Source: Flectonema sp. DT1601
Taxonomy: Eukaryota > Euglenozoa > Diplonemea > Diplonemida > Diplonemidae
DNA: 64,000 nucleotides
Assembly: GCA_964019425.1 (NCBI GenBank)
Contig: OZ025852.1
Coordinates: forward strand, 1 to 64,000
Reading direction: 5' to 3'
This document shows positions 21,101 through 29,265 of this stretch, one piece after another; the stretch's first letter is position 1; each line of letters opens with the position of its first letter. The translations under genes were made by a program, and so were the position numbers. The notes under the pieces were generated by a model, which was given only the letters and a program-made list of their open reading frames with translations, searched no databases and was not told the origin of the DNA.

Positions 21101-22153
21101 TGAAGAGATCTTCCACTTACGTCGGCGCTTGCCCTTAAATAAGATTCTCCTCCGCACGTTCCTCGCAGCTACTTCATGTATTATGTTATTTAATAATCCA
21201 ACATTACCAGTGGCATCATCCGAGAACTTAGCCCTATCAATTCTTCTATCAAGTTGCTGTCTGAAAGCACTCCAGTTTGTAGATTTGAAATCCCAGACAG
21301 TTCGTTTCCTTGCTCCAACTGTTGCTTGAGAGAGGTGAGCCATTGTGTCGAAGATAGCGAGTAGAGGTCGATGATCCGAGTTATGTTTACTGTCTTCATT
21401 TATGATTGAAAATTCTTCTAATACAATTGATCCTTTAAAGAATATAACGTCAGGTGAGGTACCACCACCAGGAATGTCGTGTTTGGGCCGAGTTATTTGA
21501 CCAGGTCTGTTTGCTACGAGAACGTCATTGCGATCCGCCCAATTAAATAATTCTTTACCAGATTTGGTTGTCCTGGTAGACCAGACGAGGTTGTGTGCGT
21601 TGAAGTCGCCCGCAATAATAGACTTCGTTGTGATCGGAAGATCATCTTCTCTAATGATACACCCAGGGGGAGCGTAAACGTTAATAACATTGACACCACC
21701 AACATTCAGCATCATAGCTTCGATACCGCTTGTTCTCGAAAACAATTCTTCATCACTGATTCCTTGTGAGAAGCATCTCTTTGCCATTATTATAATGCCA
21801 CCACCTTTTGTATTTCTGTCCTTCCTATATGTATAATAGCCAGGGTGCGAAATGTGTTCCTTCGACCAGGTTTCCTGTAAGCACAGTACATCCGGCGAGT
21901 AGTGAGAAAGGAGTCTTTGAATATAAGACCCCTTCTGACTTATCGATCTACAGTTCCAGCTCAACACTGAGAGTAACGAATTTTCAGGTCCAGGGTTGCG
22001 TTCAACGTCGCCTGCCAGCAGTAATAAACTTCGGGTCAGTTCTTTTTCAGTTTGAGAGATAGTCGGTGCTGTTACAGTAGTCGGCTTCACCAGAACTTTA
22101 CTATGATGTGCGTCATTTTTAGAATTTGAAGTTGACGGTGTTCGTTTGTCAAG
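18173..22153 (-). CDS. LINE B ORF2: 2A-endonuclease-RT-RNase H, no AUG
   Basis: 1327 codons, open from directly after the ORF1 UGA. No ATG occurs before the endonuclease; the first possible start is a GTG at 22090. Roughly 40-55 residues in is LLLLAGDVERNPGP, a 2A skipping motif. Then come LSWNCRSI, CLQETW, AGDFNAHNLVW and SDHRPL (EEP endonuclease); FDFTAAFDRINH, GVPQGSILGPL and YADD (RT); INCDGSYSS, RTEQHALKNA, YTDSKSLLDEL and IPSHMGIEAHDEVDELAKK (RNase H); and CPFC.{8}H.{4}C near the end. Expected route: ORF1 ribosomes read through UGA, and 2A then releases ORF2 starting with Pro. Stop at 18173. Confidence 0.92.
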   Translation of the reverse strand, partial: LDKRTPSTSNSKNDAHHSKVLVKPTTVTAPTISQTEKELTRSLLLLAGDVERNPGPENSLLSVLSWNCRSISQKGSYIQRLLSHYSPDVLCLQETWSKEHISHPGYYTYRKDRNTKGGGIIIMAKRCFSQGISDEELFSRTSGIEAMMLNVGGVNVINVYAPPGCIIREDDLPITTKSIIAGDFNAHNLVWSTRTTKSGKELFNWADRNDVLVANRPGQITRPKHDIPGGGTSPDVIFFKGSIVLEEFSIINEDSKHNSDHRPLLAIFDTMAHLSQATVGARKRTVWDFKSTNWSAFRQQLDRRIDRAKFSDDATGNVGLLNNIIHEVAARNVRRRILFKGKRRRKWKISSPESLKSKGSHLKDQLRKGNNFNFAFKKIKELQQDAGKDISVSNISENDLPAAFLDLFVADGDAAKLEAPSLEKEDLELDICCDFTDTEISAAIKNLKPRKAAGPDGIHNEMLKNLSQKAVDCLLKVINSSWRSSNVPYLWKQGLIKPMFKSGKPRNDIKSYRPITLTSVVGKLAERLVYDRLMHWLTENSALSPIQAGFRRGRNTCEQITILVDAMVNNHTKGRRSVFLSFDFTAAFDRINHRILLSKLQRMGIPTFIVRWITDFLTNRKVRVDANGHFSKFRTLSKGVPQGSILGPLLYLIYVDDLCKILSQEKETTLTALYADDTACAVFGSTMDEAISNAQRILDIVDKWCRDNDMALSVSKTCALKMDIQSKEVTLTDTSDRELLFSKSLEVRSLDIDYFDLDSVINTTTTRPTLLSGETILEVEGKPIRTQQELEDLLMLNIHDEMNVKAKIKIAFLLPITDSVKYLGVYIDNRLRFDKQLEKIHDELKKGISLLQCLQPYELDYKTLKMVKNLYVTARISYALDSFGWLLNQHKTDAIDFEMRKIARLVTGCSRCTPRELLLWEADILPFKRQIEKQTKIAYFRYKAMTWVPDTNSLASPRSFWGGLIPRSEGQLESVGIVQPDSIKPWIASDNVQISNSCGFTKSPDPAVDREKFLTYNATLPPVDMVINCDGSYSSNASGAALIARSRDGKKRAHATRLVRADCSYRTEQHALKNAANYLNWKVQKDGLTKSVRIYTDSKSLLDELKGGRCKQRNTRSLGILENLRNCGMKVHLQFIPSHMGIEAHDEVDELAKKSAHNRYLSQIPIRGSFFYHKSRVRRGITKDIWNRIGYTCYKNTVKGAAIKYPPDMKRSDEIRIANFRTGCHPLMQNWRKAIICPFCHSAPSNQLHLLVGCPSQKLDAARYEILGFSTLTGKWDRSSDLILINGIPASLGSIFATSWLPSVAMLIRWMEQASNLRLWNCVGDT
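21986..22027 (-). other. 2A ribosome-skipping peptide, LINE B
   Basis: Encodes LLLLAGDVERNPGP, matching the functional core D(V/I)ExNPGP. It lies about 55 codons after the UGA. In a readthrough product the skip between Gly and Pro would free the endonuclease-RT protein from ORF1. 2A peptides at the N-terminus of ingi/L1Tc-type LINEs are established in trypanosomes. Confidence 0.9.
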
Positions 22154-22156
22154 TCA
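22154..22156 (-). promoter_or_regulatory. Leaky UGA between ORF1 and ORF2, LINE B
   Basis: Context AAC UGA CUU GAC. It is the single stop between two frames that are otherwise contiguous. C at +4 after UGA is the base known to favour readthrough in eukaryotes. The same arrangement occurs in C and D. Confidence 0.65.
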
Positions 22157-23578
22157 GTTTGAATTATCCATTTCCACATCAGTCGTTTCAGTAGTATCGG
22201 TTGGTTCTTCAGCACAGTGTCGCTTCAGATCACCAGATATAACTGGACCCTTGCCCGGGTTGAAGGTCGGCCCCAATTTGACCGGCTTTTCTCTTTTAGT
22301 TTCCATGTTGATTACAAGGTACGCATCTTTACCCATGTCGACGAAGCTTGGTGATGGAACCGATTCAGAGATTGCAATTAACGTTTTGTTGCCTCCCTTA
22401 TGAAAACTAGCCACAATTGTGTGACTCCACTTGTATGCGTGCAACAGGTGATCGCTGATCTGTTGCGTCGTGAACTTCTTAATAGCCAGTGATTTAATTA
22501 TAAAACGCTGACCAGTCGGCAGTGCGGGTTTCAGAGAATCCCCGAGTGATTCTCTCACTTTTTGAGTAAACCCGGGTTGAACTTTCAGCCCAAAGCACTC
22601 TCGGAACTTCGTGATGTAGAAGCTACCTTTGATTGCTGAAAGAACTGAAAGTTTGCCCAGCACCGCTTTGAAGCCCAAGTCCTTAACGAACTGAACTGTG
22701 TTCCAAGAGTCTTGGCCATTAGACCAAGATGGGTTTCTGATGAATAGATCTCTCTTCTCACTGGAGGTGTCGCTGTTGTTGTATTCCAGAATTTCAGAAA
22801 TTCTGAAGTTTGGCACACGGATCGCCATAGATGTGTGCATATCGCATTTTTTAAATCCGAAGGGCGATGTCTTCAGCTCCCACTTTTTAATTAATTCTCT
22901 CACCTTAGTGGTGAGAGTGCTCTCTGCTGATTTACTCCAGTCTTGTACGAATAGAACTGGGTCTGGCTGTGGTGGCTCGATGGCGTCTTCTCTTGCGGCA
23001 GTGAAATCTTTGCCACAAATCGGGGTGACAAATACCCTACGAATGACGCAGGTTCCGCACTTCTTTACGACTGGAAGTGCGACTGGGACTGTTGTTTTAA
23101 ACAGTTTAGACTTTGAGATGGCAGTCCAGTCGCCCTTCGTTCGTGTTTGCTTCAGTGCTTCATAATCAGCCTTTGAGCTGATGAGCACGAGTCCGTCCGC
23201 GTTGTTTTTGGAGGCATCGATTGCTTCTGAGAATTTAAGCGTAGGTGTTGCTTTAGCCCACGCTGCGTGAATGTACCACTCTGGCAGAGTGGGTTTCTTG
23301 TTGTTGGTAGTTGGTGTCGGGCCTCCATCATTTCCATCCCTCACCGTGCTCGCCGCTTCCTGTCGTTGTCCCCCGGACTCCTTCCCCTTCCTCTCTTGCT
23401 CTGTCGTCTTTCTCTTTGACGACTCTCCTTGTTTCTCTCCGGAGTCCTCCGTCAGCTGCTCCAGCACTCTCATCGTGAGAGTCAAAACCCTCCTTCTCTT
23501 TTCTTCTCCTGCTAGTCCTTTCTCCACTTCTTGTACTAGCCGCATCACATCCAAAAGCAGCTCCTTACAACTGCTCAT
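22154..23578 (-). CDS. LINE B ORF1 protein
   Basis: 474 aa from the ATG at 23578 (MSSCKELLLDVMRLVQ). That start is preferred over an in-frame ATG at 23611, because the corresponding region of D starts at the equivalent MRDNLRRL. It has an N-terminal helical stretch with Leu repeats, a Lys/Glu/Ser/Gly-rich linker, then a globular domain shared with D ORF1 (WYIHAAWAK against WHVHGAWAG; CVIRRVFVTPICGKDF against CEIRRVFYTHICGEDF; FVQDWSKSAE against FVQDWGKSSE; FIRNPSWSNG against FVRNPSWSNG). It ends acidic (DVEMDNSN). I recognise no named fold; an RNA-binding particle protein is inferred from position. Confidence 0.85.
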   Translation of the reverse strand: MSSCKELLLDVMRLVQEVEKGLAGEEKRRRVLTLTMRVLEQLTEDSGEKQGESSKRKTTEQERKGKESGGQRQEAASTVRDGNDGGPTPTTNNKKPTLPEWYIHAAWAKATPTLKFSEAIDASKNNADGLVLISSKADYEALKQTRTKGDWTAISKSKLFKTTVPVALPVVKKCGTCVIRRVFVTPICGKDFTAAREDAIEPPQPDPVLFVQDWSKSAESTLTTKVRELIKKWELKTSPFGFKKCDMHTSMAIRVPNFRISEILEYNNSDTSSEKRDLFIRNPSWSNGQDSWNTVQFVKDLGFKAVLGKLSVLSAIKGSFYITKFRECFGLKVQPGFTQKVRESLGDSLKPALPTGQRFIIKSLAIKKFTTQQISDHLLHAYKWSHTIVASFHKGGNKTLIAISESVPSPSFVDMGKDAYLVINMETKREKPVKLGPTFNPGKGPVISGDLKRHCAEEPTDTTETTDVEMDNSN

Positions 23579-23642
23579 TATAGTTTTATGTCTGTCAGAA
23601 AACCCGCACAAAATCGACTCTCACCAGGTAATGGTAGGAAAT

Positions 23643-23683
23643 CAATAAAGTACAGAAAGTACAGAAAGTACAGAAAGTACAGA
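23643..23683 (-). repeat. Tandem partial SL relics at LINE B 5' end
   Basis: On the minus strand, four CTGTACTTT units lead into CTGTACTTTATTG and then the element's ATTTCC. The last unit is the true SL 3' end; the others are partial copies. D has the same join (SL then ATTTCG), so the trans-splice acceptor is the same in both families. Confidence 0.8.
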
Positions 23684-23689
23684 ATAATA

Positions 23690-24033
23690 ATAAAAGAAAA
23701 TAACTAGAAACAAATAAAAGAATAATAAATAAAAAAAGAAAGAGAAATTCTAGTGCAGCAGTTGCCGAGATGTTGTGGAAACCGTCTTTTGTTTGCTTCG
23801 CTTGGGTTCGATTCTGGGGGTCAGGGGGCGATCGGGGGCGACTTCTGCGACTTCGAAGACTTAGAAGATGCAGAAGCGCAAGACTCGCAGCACGCACACG
23901 AACGTACGTGAGACCTACGGTCTGCCGATTTTTTTTTTTTTTTTTGTGGGGTGGGAGGGTGGTCGGGTTTGCGAAATTCGTTAGCTCGAGTAAAAAAAAT
24001 CCGAGGTTCACGAAAACGCCTCTGACGAGGTGG
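23690..24033. other. Spacer between LINE B and truncated LINE C
   Basis: AT-rich DNA, then a GC-rich patch holding GGTTCGATTC on the plus strand at about 23806-23815, which resembles a tRNA B box. No convincing A box, tail or gene was found. A T-run at about 23931-23945 may be the tail of a very short minus-strand fragment. Confidence 0.35.
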
Positions 24034-25033
24034 TATTATTTATTTAGTCACATCCCCCCTGTCTTTCCACTTTATTTTTCTTCATTCTGAGCATTCTTGC
24101 CCTTCTTATTCTTTGATAAAGTAAACAAGTAAGAACAAGCGCAACTGTCCTGAGTCCGTTGGAGGACTTCCCCGGATAGGAATCTCAAGACACAGTTAAT
24201 ATAAAGCGAAGGATCAGTACAGGGACGGTGGCCAAAGACCACTGGGTTACCTACGAGCCATGAAGCTCTGCGGATGTCCTCAGAGAAATTAGGAGATGAT
24301 TAAGGAGTGTGATAAGGGAGAATGATACTAATGAATTAGCAACTACCAATCAGTTAACAGTTTGATAAGCCTGTTCGTTGTTCCAAATGCCATAAGTAGC
24401 CGGCTAGGGCATGAAGATTTCTCGTCGCAAACATTATTGAAAGATTTAGTTTGGTCTCGGAGATTCTCGCTTCCTGAATGTTTGATCTAATTGTTCCTTC
24501 TCTAATGCGGACCACGTCACCATCCTCGCAATCAAATATTAGATGTCGGGCAGAAGAGTCTGTTCTTTTGCAGAAGGGGCACTTTATCGGTAGTTCATTT
24601 ACCCTGAGCAGGGGGTGAGAGCCCGTTCTGAACCTGGCTATCCTTATCTCTGATTCTCTCAGCATGTCCTTGGGGTATCGAGCCGCTCTCAGGCCTCCGG
24701 TAGCATCAAGATACTGCCTAAGCATCACCCGTTTGATCGGTGGTTTCGCCCTTGTTGAACCCTCCATAATCTGACCAAACAGCTTTCTGTTAGCTTCCCT
24801 CGCTATCCTTGACTTATGTACGAAGAAGTCCATAGTCGTTGACACCGGCTTGCTCTTAACATCTTTTGAGATCTTTTTCGCCAGTTCCTCTGCCTTGTCA
24901 TGCGGTTCAATTCCCACGTGAGCTGGGATGAATTGAAGGTGTACGAATGAGTCTAATTTTCTTATCCCTTCTAGTATCGAGAGAGAGTTCAGCTTCCTCT
25001 GAGCCGCAATTCCACCACGCAGCTCATCCAGAT
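24034..25033 (-). mobile_element. 5'-truncated copy of LINE C
   Basis: Almost identical to the last 980 bp of LINE C (25080-26075). It keeps the 3' UTR, the conserved hairpin (24228-24242) and the last 187 codons of ORF2 (24917-24354) covering the end of RNase H and the CPFC..H....C knuckle. Its tail is a (TAAA)n-like repeat, not pure poly(A), as in C itself. Truncation ends at CAGCTCATCCAG, followed by (TAA)n-type DNA. Confidence 0.92.
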
Positions 25034-25272
25034 AATAAATAAAAATAAATAATAATAATAATAAAGTTTTTTTTATTTATTTATTTATTTAGTCACATCC
25101 CCCCTGTCTTTCCACTTTATTTTTCTTCATTCTGAGCATTCTTGCCCTTCTTATTTTTTGATAAAGTAAATAAGTAAAAACAAGCGCAACTGTCCTGAGT
25201 CCGTTGGAGGACTTCCCCGGATAGGAATCTCAAGACACAGTTAATATAAAGCGAAGGATCAGTACTGGGACG

Positions 25273-25287
25273 GTGGCCAAAGACCAC
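25273..25287 (-). promoter_or_regulatory. Conserved 3' UTR hairpin of LINE C
   Basis: RNA strand GUGGUC-UUU-GGCCAC. Compared with B and D (GACCAC), one A-to-G change turns a U-A pair into U-G and keeps the stem. The flanking primary sequence has mostly diverged, so structure appears to be what is kept. Confidence 0.55.
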
Positions 25288-25398
25288 TGGGTTACCTACG
25301 AGCCATGAAGCTCTGCGGATGTCCTCAGAGAAATTAGGAGATGATTAAGGAGTGTGATAAGGGAGAATGATACTAATGAATTAGCAACTACCAATCAG

Positions 25399-28300
25399 TT
25401 AACAGTTTGATAAGCCTGTTCGTTGTTCCAAATGCCATAAATAGCCGGCTAGGGCGTGAAGATTTCTCGTCGCAAACATTATTGAAAGATTCAGTTTGGT
25501 CTCGGAAATTCTCGCTTCCTGAATGTTTGATCTAATTGTTCCTTCTCTGATGCGGACCACGTCACCATCCTCGCAATCAAATATTAGATGTCGGGCAGAA
25601 GAGTCTGTTCTTTTGCAGAAGGGGCACTTTATCGGTAGTTCATTTACCCTGAGCAGGGGGTGAGAGCCCGTTCTGAACCTGGCTATCCTTATCTCTGATT
25701 CTCTCAGCATGTCCTTGGGGTATCGAGCCGCTCTCAGGCCTCCGGTAGCATCAAGATATTGCCTAAGCATCACCCGTTTGATCGGTGGTTTCGCCCTTGT
25801 TGAACCCTCCATAATCCTACCAAACAGCTTTCTGTTAGCTTCCCTCACTATCCTTGACTTATGTGCGAAGAAGTCCATAGTCGTTGACACCGGCTTGCTC
25901 TTAACATCTTTTGAGATCTTTTTCGCCAGTTCATCTGCCTTGTCATGCGGTTCAATTCCCACGTGAGCTGGGATGAATTGAAGGTGTACGAATGAGTCTA
26001 ATTTTCTTATCCCTTCTAGTATCGAGAGAGAGTTCAGCTTCCTCTGAGCCGCAATTCCACCACGCAGCTCATCCAGATTGGATTTAGAATCACTGAAGAC
26101 TCTCGTGATTCCAGATCTGGGACCCAAGACAGAGGTTGCTTTTCCAAATTCACTTATTAACAGCTTCAGAGTTACCTGTTCAGCTTTATAACTACTTTCC
26201 GTTGCAACGAGTCTCGATGCCATGGTCCGTTCACACGGCGTGATCTGCACTGCTGCTGTGCCTGCCGTGTAGTTGACAGGGTCGTGGGATCCGTCAACAA
26301 AAATGGACGAGGTACACGGCCTAAGTTCGCTGCAGTACTCCTCGAACTTAGCCTTGTCCACTTCAGCAACACCGGTCTTTGAATGTCCATATCCGCAAGA
26401 TATCTCCAGGTTCGGAACATCTATCCATGGCTCGATGCTGTCAGGCATGACAATCCCCTGGATCTCCATATTACGGTCCTCGGCCGGTAAAGTTGAACTC
26501 CAAGTTCCACTAGCGATTCCCTTCGTAGAAGGAACCCAATCCAGTGACCGATACCTGAATAGAGCAATCCTGGCTTGCTTCTCAATCTGCAGTCTCATCG
26601 GGAGTATGTTCGCCTCCCACAGTAACGGAAGGGACCTTGTGTTGAAGCCGCAGCCGGTGATCTTTCTAGCTATCTTCCTCAGATTCAGGTCAATAGGTTT
26701 AAGCTGTTCATCTGTCAGGAAAGGTCCATAGCTCTCAAGCCCATACAGAATCCTTGAGAGGATGTATAAGTTCTTGATCATGTTCAGCGTTTTGAAATCA
26801 AAGTTGAATAGCTCTAACTTTCGAAGCAGAACAAGTCCCTTCCTCGTCTCATCCAGTAGTTTATCCACTTGTGTACCATATGTAAGGTCATCGTCAATAT
26901 GTACACCCAAGTACTTAACACTATCCACCATCGGCATGAGTACGGCAGTCAGCAACTTCACCCAGGTCGGATCCGGACCCACTGGCATCAGTTCAAGAAG
27001 TTCACTTGCCTTCGTAACCTCCGTATCACCCAGCTTGAGGATCATCGCCCCGTTTCCAAGTAATGGCCTACCTTCTTCATTTGACCGAATCATCCCAGCC
27101 AGTTCCTCCCTACTGATCCGAAAGAAGTTCTCTCCTGACGTTCTGGGGAATCCCAGCCTCCAATACATATTCCTAGGACAGTCCACCGGCATCCCGCAGG
27201 TCTTCGAAACCGACAGTGCCATGTCATTATCTTTGCACCAACGATCTACTAACCCAAGGACTAATTGCGCCATCCGGTAAGTTACTTTAAAATCCTTATT
27301 CGAAACCACACAAGCTGTGTCGTCTGCGTAGAGTGCTGAAACACATCCAGTCTTCTCAAGTTTCTTAGCCAGGTCGTCGACATATATCGGATAAAGGAGA
27401 GGCCCAACAATCGACCCTTGCGGAACACCTTTCGTCACAGTTCTGTATGCGCTCAGATTGCCATTGACACTAACCTTTGCCTTCCTTCGCGTCAGAAAGT
27501 TAGCGACCCATCCGATGAATGGTGAAGGAATCCCCATCGCCACCATTTTAGCAATCAGTTTAACATGATTTATCCTATCAAATGCCTCAGTGAAGTCGAA
27601 AGAGAGCAGTATCGAACTCTTGCCACCTTTTCTCGCACCATGAAGCGCGTTGACCAGCAGTGAGATTTGCTCGCAAGTATTCCTACCCCTTCTGAAACCT
27701 GCCTGAATGGAGGACAAGGCATTATTTGACGTCAACCAATACATTAGCCTGTCGTAAATTATCCGTTCAAGCATTTTACCGACTACAGATGTCAACGTGA
27801 TCGGTCTGTAGCTGGATAGCTTTTCTTTGGGTTTACCCGGTTTGTATACCGGCTTGATCATACCCTCTTTCCAGACCTTCGGAACTCTAGCTGAGAGCCA
27901 GGAGTCGTTGAACACCGCTAAGAGAAAACGTCTACCGGTTGCAGAAAGGTTCTTCAGCATCGCCCCGTGGATTCCATCAGGACCAGGAGCCTTACCAGCT
28001 TTAACCTTCTTGATGGCGCGCTCAAGCTCAGACATCACCAGAGGTCCACAAGCACCTACGTAATCACTTGGCTTCAGCTTCGGAGATTTCAGTCGTTTCC
28101 TGACAGAGGTCTTAACGAACTGATCGAGAAATTTACTGGGGAGTTGGTCCTCACTGAATTCAGGGATTTGGACGTCCTGTCCCCCATCGGCATCCAAGTC
28201 CTTTATCTTCTTAAAGGCGAATGCAAAACCTTCACCTTGTGCAAGTTTCTCAGCAACGAATTTTCCCTTCGCTTGTTTGGTCTCAGGGGTTGAGGAATTC

Positions 28301-29262
28301 CACATTCTCCTCCTCTTACCCTGGATCCTGAGCCTTCTGCGGATGTTCTTCTTCGCCACATGAAGCAGGATACGGTTAAATGTTGCCGCTCTGATACCCA
28401 CCTTCGGAGGACTGTTCACCTTGCTAAGTCGGTAATCCAAATCATGACGGAACGAGTACCAATCAGCTGTATTAAAGTCCCAGACTGATTTTTTCGATGC
28501 CTGGTTGTTAACTGTTTCCAGAGGTGAGAACGTATCAAAGACAGCAGCAAGAGGTAAGTGATCAGATCCATGTTCAGAGCCATCACCTATTAGCCCGAAG
28601 TGTAGTAGTAGTAACTCCTCGTGGTGTAGAATAGCATCCGGCGAAGTCCCGTGTCTCGGCAACGTCACAAATCCCGGATCGTTTGCAATTAGAAGGTTAT
28701 TAGATCTGCACCACTCCAGAAGCTGGCAGCCCTTCGTATCCGTCTTCTTCGACCAGAGTTTATGATGGGCATTGAAGTCACCAGCAAATATAAACCTTTC
28801 ATCACGCTTCAAAGGGAAGAGATCAAAATCTATCTTAGAACTTGGCGGCGAATACACGTTAAGAACATTTACCTCATCATTAATCCTGACACCCAATGTC
28901 TCAACAATTCCTCTAACCGAAGGGATACAGACTTCATAGCAAGCATGCTGAAGGCCTCTCTTCACCATGGTGATTATACCGCCACCTCTACCCGGTCTAT
29001 CTCTCCTGTACGTGATGTAATTCCAGTGATATAGAGGCTTCCGAACTGAGGTTTCCTGCAGGCATAATACATCAGGGCTGTACTTTCCCAGGATATTTCC
29101 TATGAACTCCTCTCTTCCGTTGATCGTTCTGCAGTTCCAGCTGATAACTCGCAGCTCCGAAGTGGGTCCATCATGACGGCGTCTCGGTCCCGGATTCCTC
29201 CCTACGTCACCCGCCAGTAGCAGAAGACGCCTTCGCGTTTCCGCCCAATCCCGCCCGTCAAG
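25399..29262 (-). CDS. LINE C ORF2: 2A-endonuclease-RT-RNase H, no AUG
   Basis: 1288 codons, open from the codon after the ORF1 UGA. The first ATG (28968) already lies inside the endonuclease domain. Order: 2A-like LLLLAGDVGRNPGP; VISWNCRTI and CLQETS; AGDFNAHHKLWS; GSDHLPLAAV; RT with FDFTEAFDRINH, GVPQGSIVGPLLYPIYVDD and YADD; RNase H with FVDGSHDPVN, YKAEQVTLK, VFSDSKSNLDEL and IPAHVGIEPHDKADELAKK; and a C-terminal CPFCKRTDSSARHLIFDC knuckle. The 2A has Gly where the consensus has Glu, which may weaken skipping. Translation is inferred to depend on UGA readthrough. Confidence 0.9.
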   Translation of the reverse strand, partial: LDGRDWAETRRRLLLLAGDVGRNPGPRRRHDGPTSELRVISWNCRTINGREEFIGNILGKYSPDVLCLQETSVRKPLYHWNYITYRRDRPGRGGGIITMVKRGLQHACYEVCIPSVRGIVETLGVRINDEVNVLNVYSPPSSKIDFDLFPLKRDERFIFAGDFNAHHKLWSKKTDTKGCQLLEWCRSNNLLIANDPGFVTLPRHGTSPDAILHHEELLLLHFGLIGDGSEHGSDHLPLAAVFDTFSPLETVNNQASKKSVWDFNTADWYSFRHDLDYRLSKVNSPPKVGIRAATFNRILLHVAKKNIRRRLRIQGKRRRMWNSSTPETKQAKGKFVAEKLAQGEGFAFAFKKIKDLDADGGQDVQIPEFSEDQLPSKFLDQFVKTSVRKRLKSPKLKPSDYVGACGPLVMSELERAIKKVKAGKAPGPDGIHGAMLKNLSATGRRFLLAVFNDSWLSARVPKVWKEGMIKPVYKPGKPKEKLSSYRPITLTSVVGKMLERIIYDRLMYWLTSNNALSSIQAGFRRGRNTCEQISLLVNALHGARKGGKSSILLSFDFTEAFDRINHVKLIAKMVAMGIPSPFIGWVANFLTRRKAKVSVNGNLSAYRTVTKGVPQGSIVGPLLYPIYVDDLAKKLEKTGCVSALYADDTACVVSNKDFKVTYRMAQLVLGLVDRWCKDNDMALSVSKTCGMPVDCPRNMYWRLGFPRTSGENFFRISREELAGMIRSNEEGRPLLGNGAMILKLGDTEVTKASELLELMPVGPDPTWVKLLTAVLMPMVDSVKYLGVHIDDDLTYGTQVDKLLDETRKGLVLLRKLELFNFDFKTLNMIKNLYILSRILYGLESYGPFLTDEQLKPIDLNLRKIARKITGCGFNTRSLPLLWEANILPMRLQIEKQARIALFRYRSLDWVPSTKGIASGTWSSTLPAEDRNMEIQGIVMPDSIEPWIDVPNLEISCGYGHSKTGVAEVDKAKFEEYCSELRPCTSSIFVDGSHDPVNYTAGTAAVQITPCERTMASRLVATESSYKAEQVTLKLLISEFGKATSVLGPRSGITRVFSDSKSNLDELRGGIAAQRKLNSLSILEGIRKLDSFVHLQFIPAHVGIEPHDKADELAKKISKDVKSKPVSTTMDFFAHKSRIVREANRKLFGRIMEGSTRAKPPIKRVMLRQYLDATGGLRAARYPKDMLRESEIRIARFRTGSHPLLRVNELPIKCPFCKRTDSSARHLIFDCEDGDVVRIREGTIRSNIQEARISETKLNLSIMFATRNLHALAGYLWHLEQRTGLSNC
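29185..29226 (-). other. Variant 2A peptide, LINE C
   Basis: Encodes LLLLAGDVGRNPGP. It matches the 2A core except for E-to-G at the position after Val. The strongly conserved NPGP and the upstream Leu run are intact, and it sits about 25 codons after the UGA. Confidence 0.75.
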
Positions 29263-29265
29263 TCA
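29263..29265 (-). promoter_or_regulatory. Leaky UGA between ORF1 and ORF2, LINE C
   Basis: Context AAG UGA CUU GAC. The six bases after the stop are identical to those in LINE B, although the codons before and after have diverged, which suggests selection on the stop context. Confidence 0.65.

Larger units (their letters stand above)
17679..23683 (-). mobile_element. LINE B: apparently full-length SL/UGA/2A non-LTR retrotransposon
   Basis: About 6.0 kb on the minus strand: tandem partial SL sequence (23683-23643), 5' UTR of about 64 nt, ORF1 (23578-22154), a single in-frame UGA, ORF2 with an N-terminal 2A peptide (22153-18173), a 3' UTR of about 450 bp and a 37-nt poly(A) (17679-17715). Domain order EEP-RT-RNase H-zinc knuckle plus the 2A place it near the ingi/L1Tc group known from trypanosomes. 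Both ORFs are free of lesions. The 3' UTR is about 97% identical to that of LINE D by eye, although the coding regions are clearly diverged. Confidence 0.93.

Noticed and set aside
23770-23830. Plus-strand SINE or tRNA in the spacer
   Set aside because: Only a B-box-like string; the cloverleaf does not fold and there is no tail.
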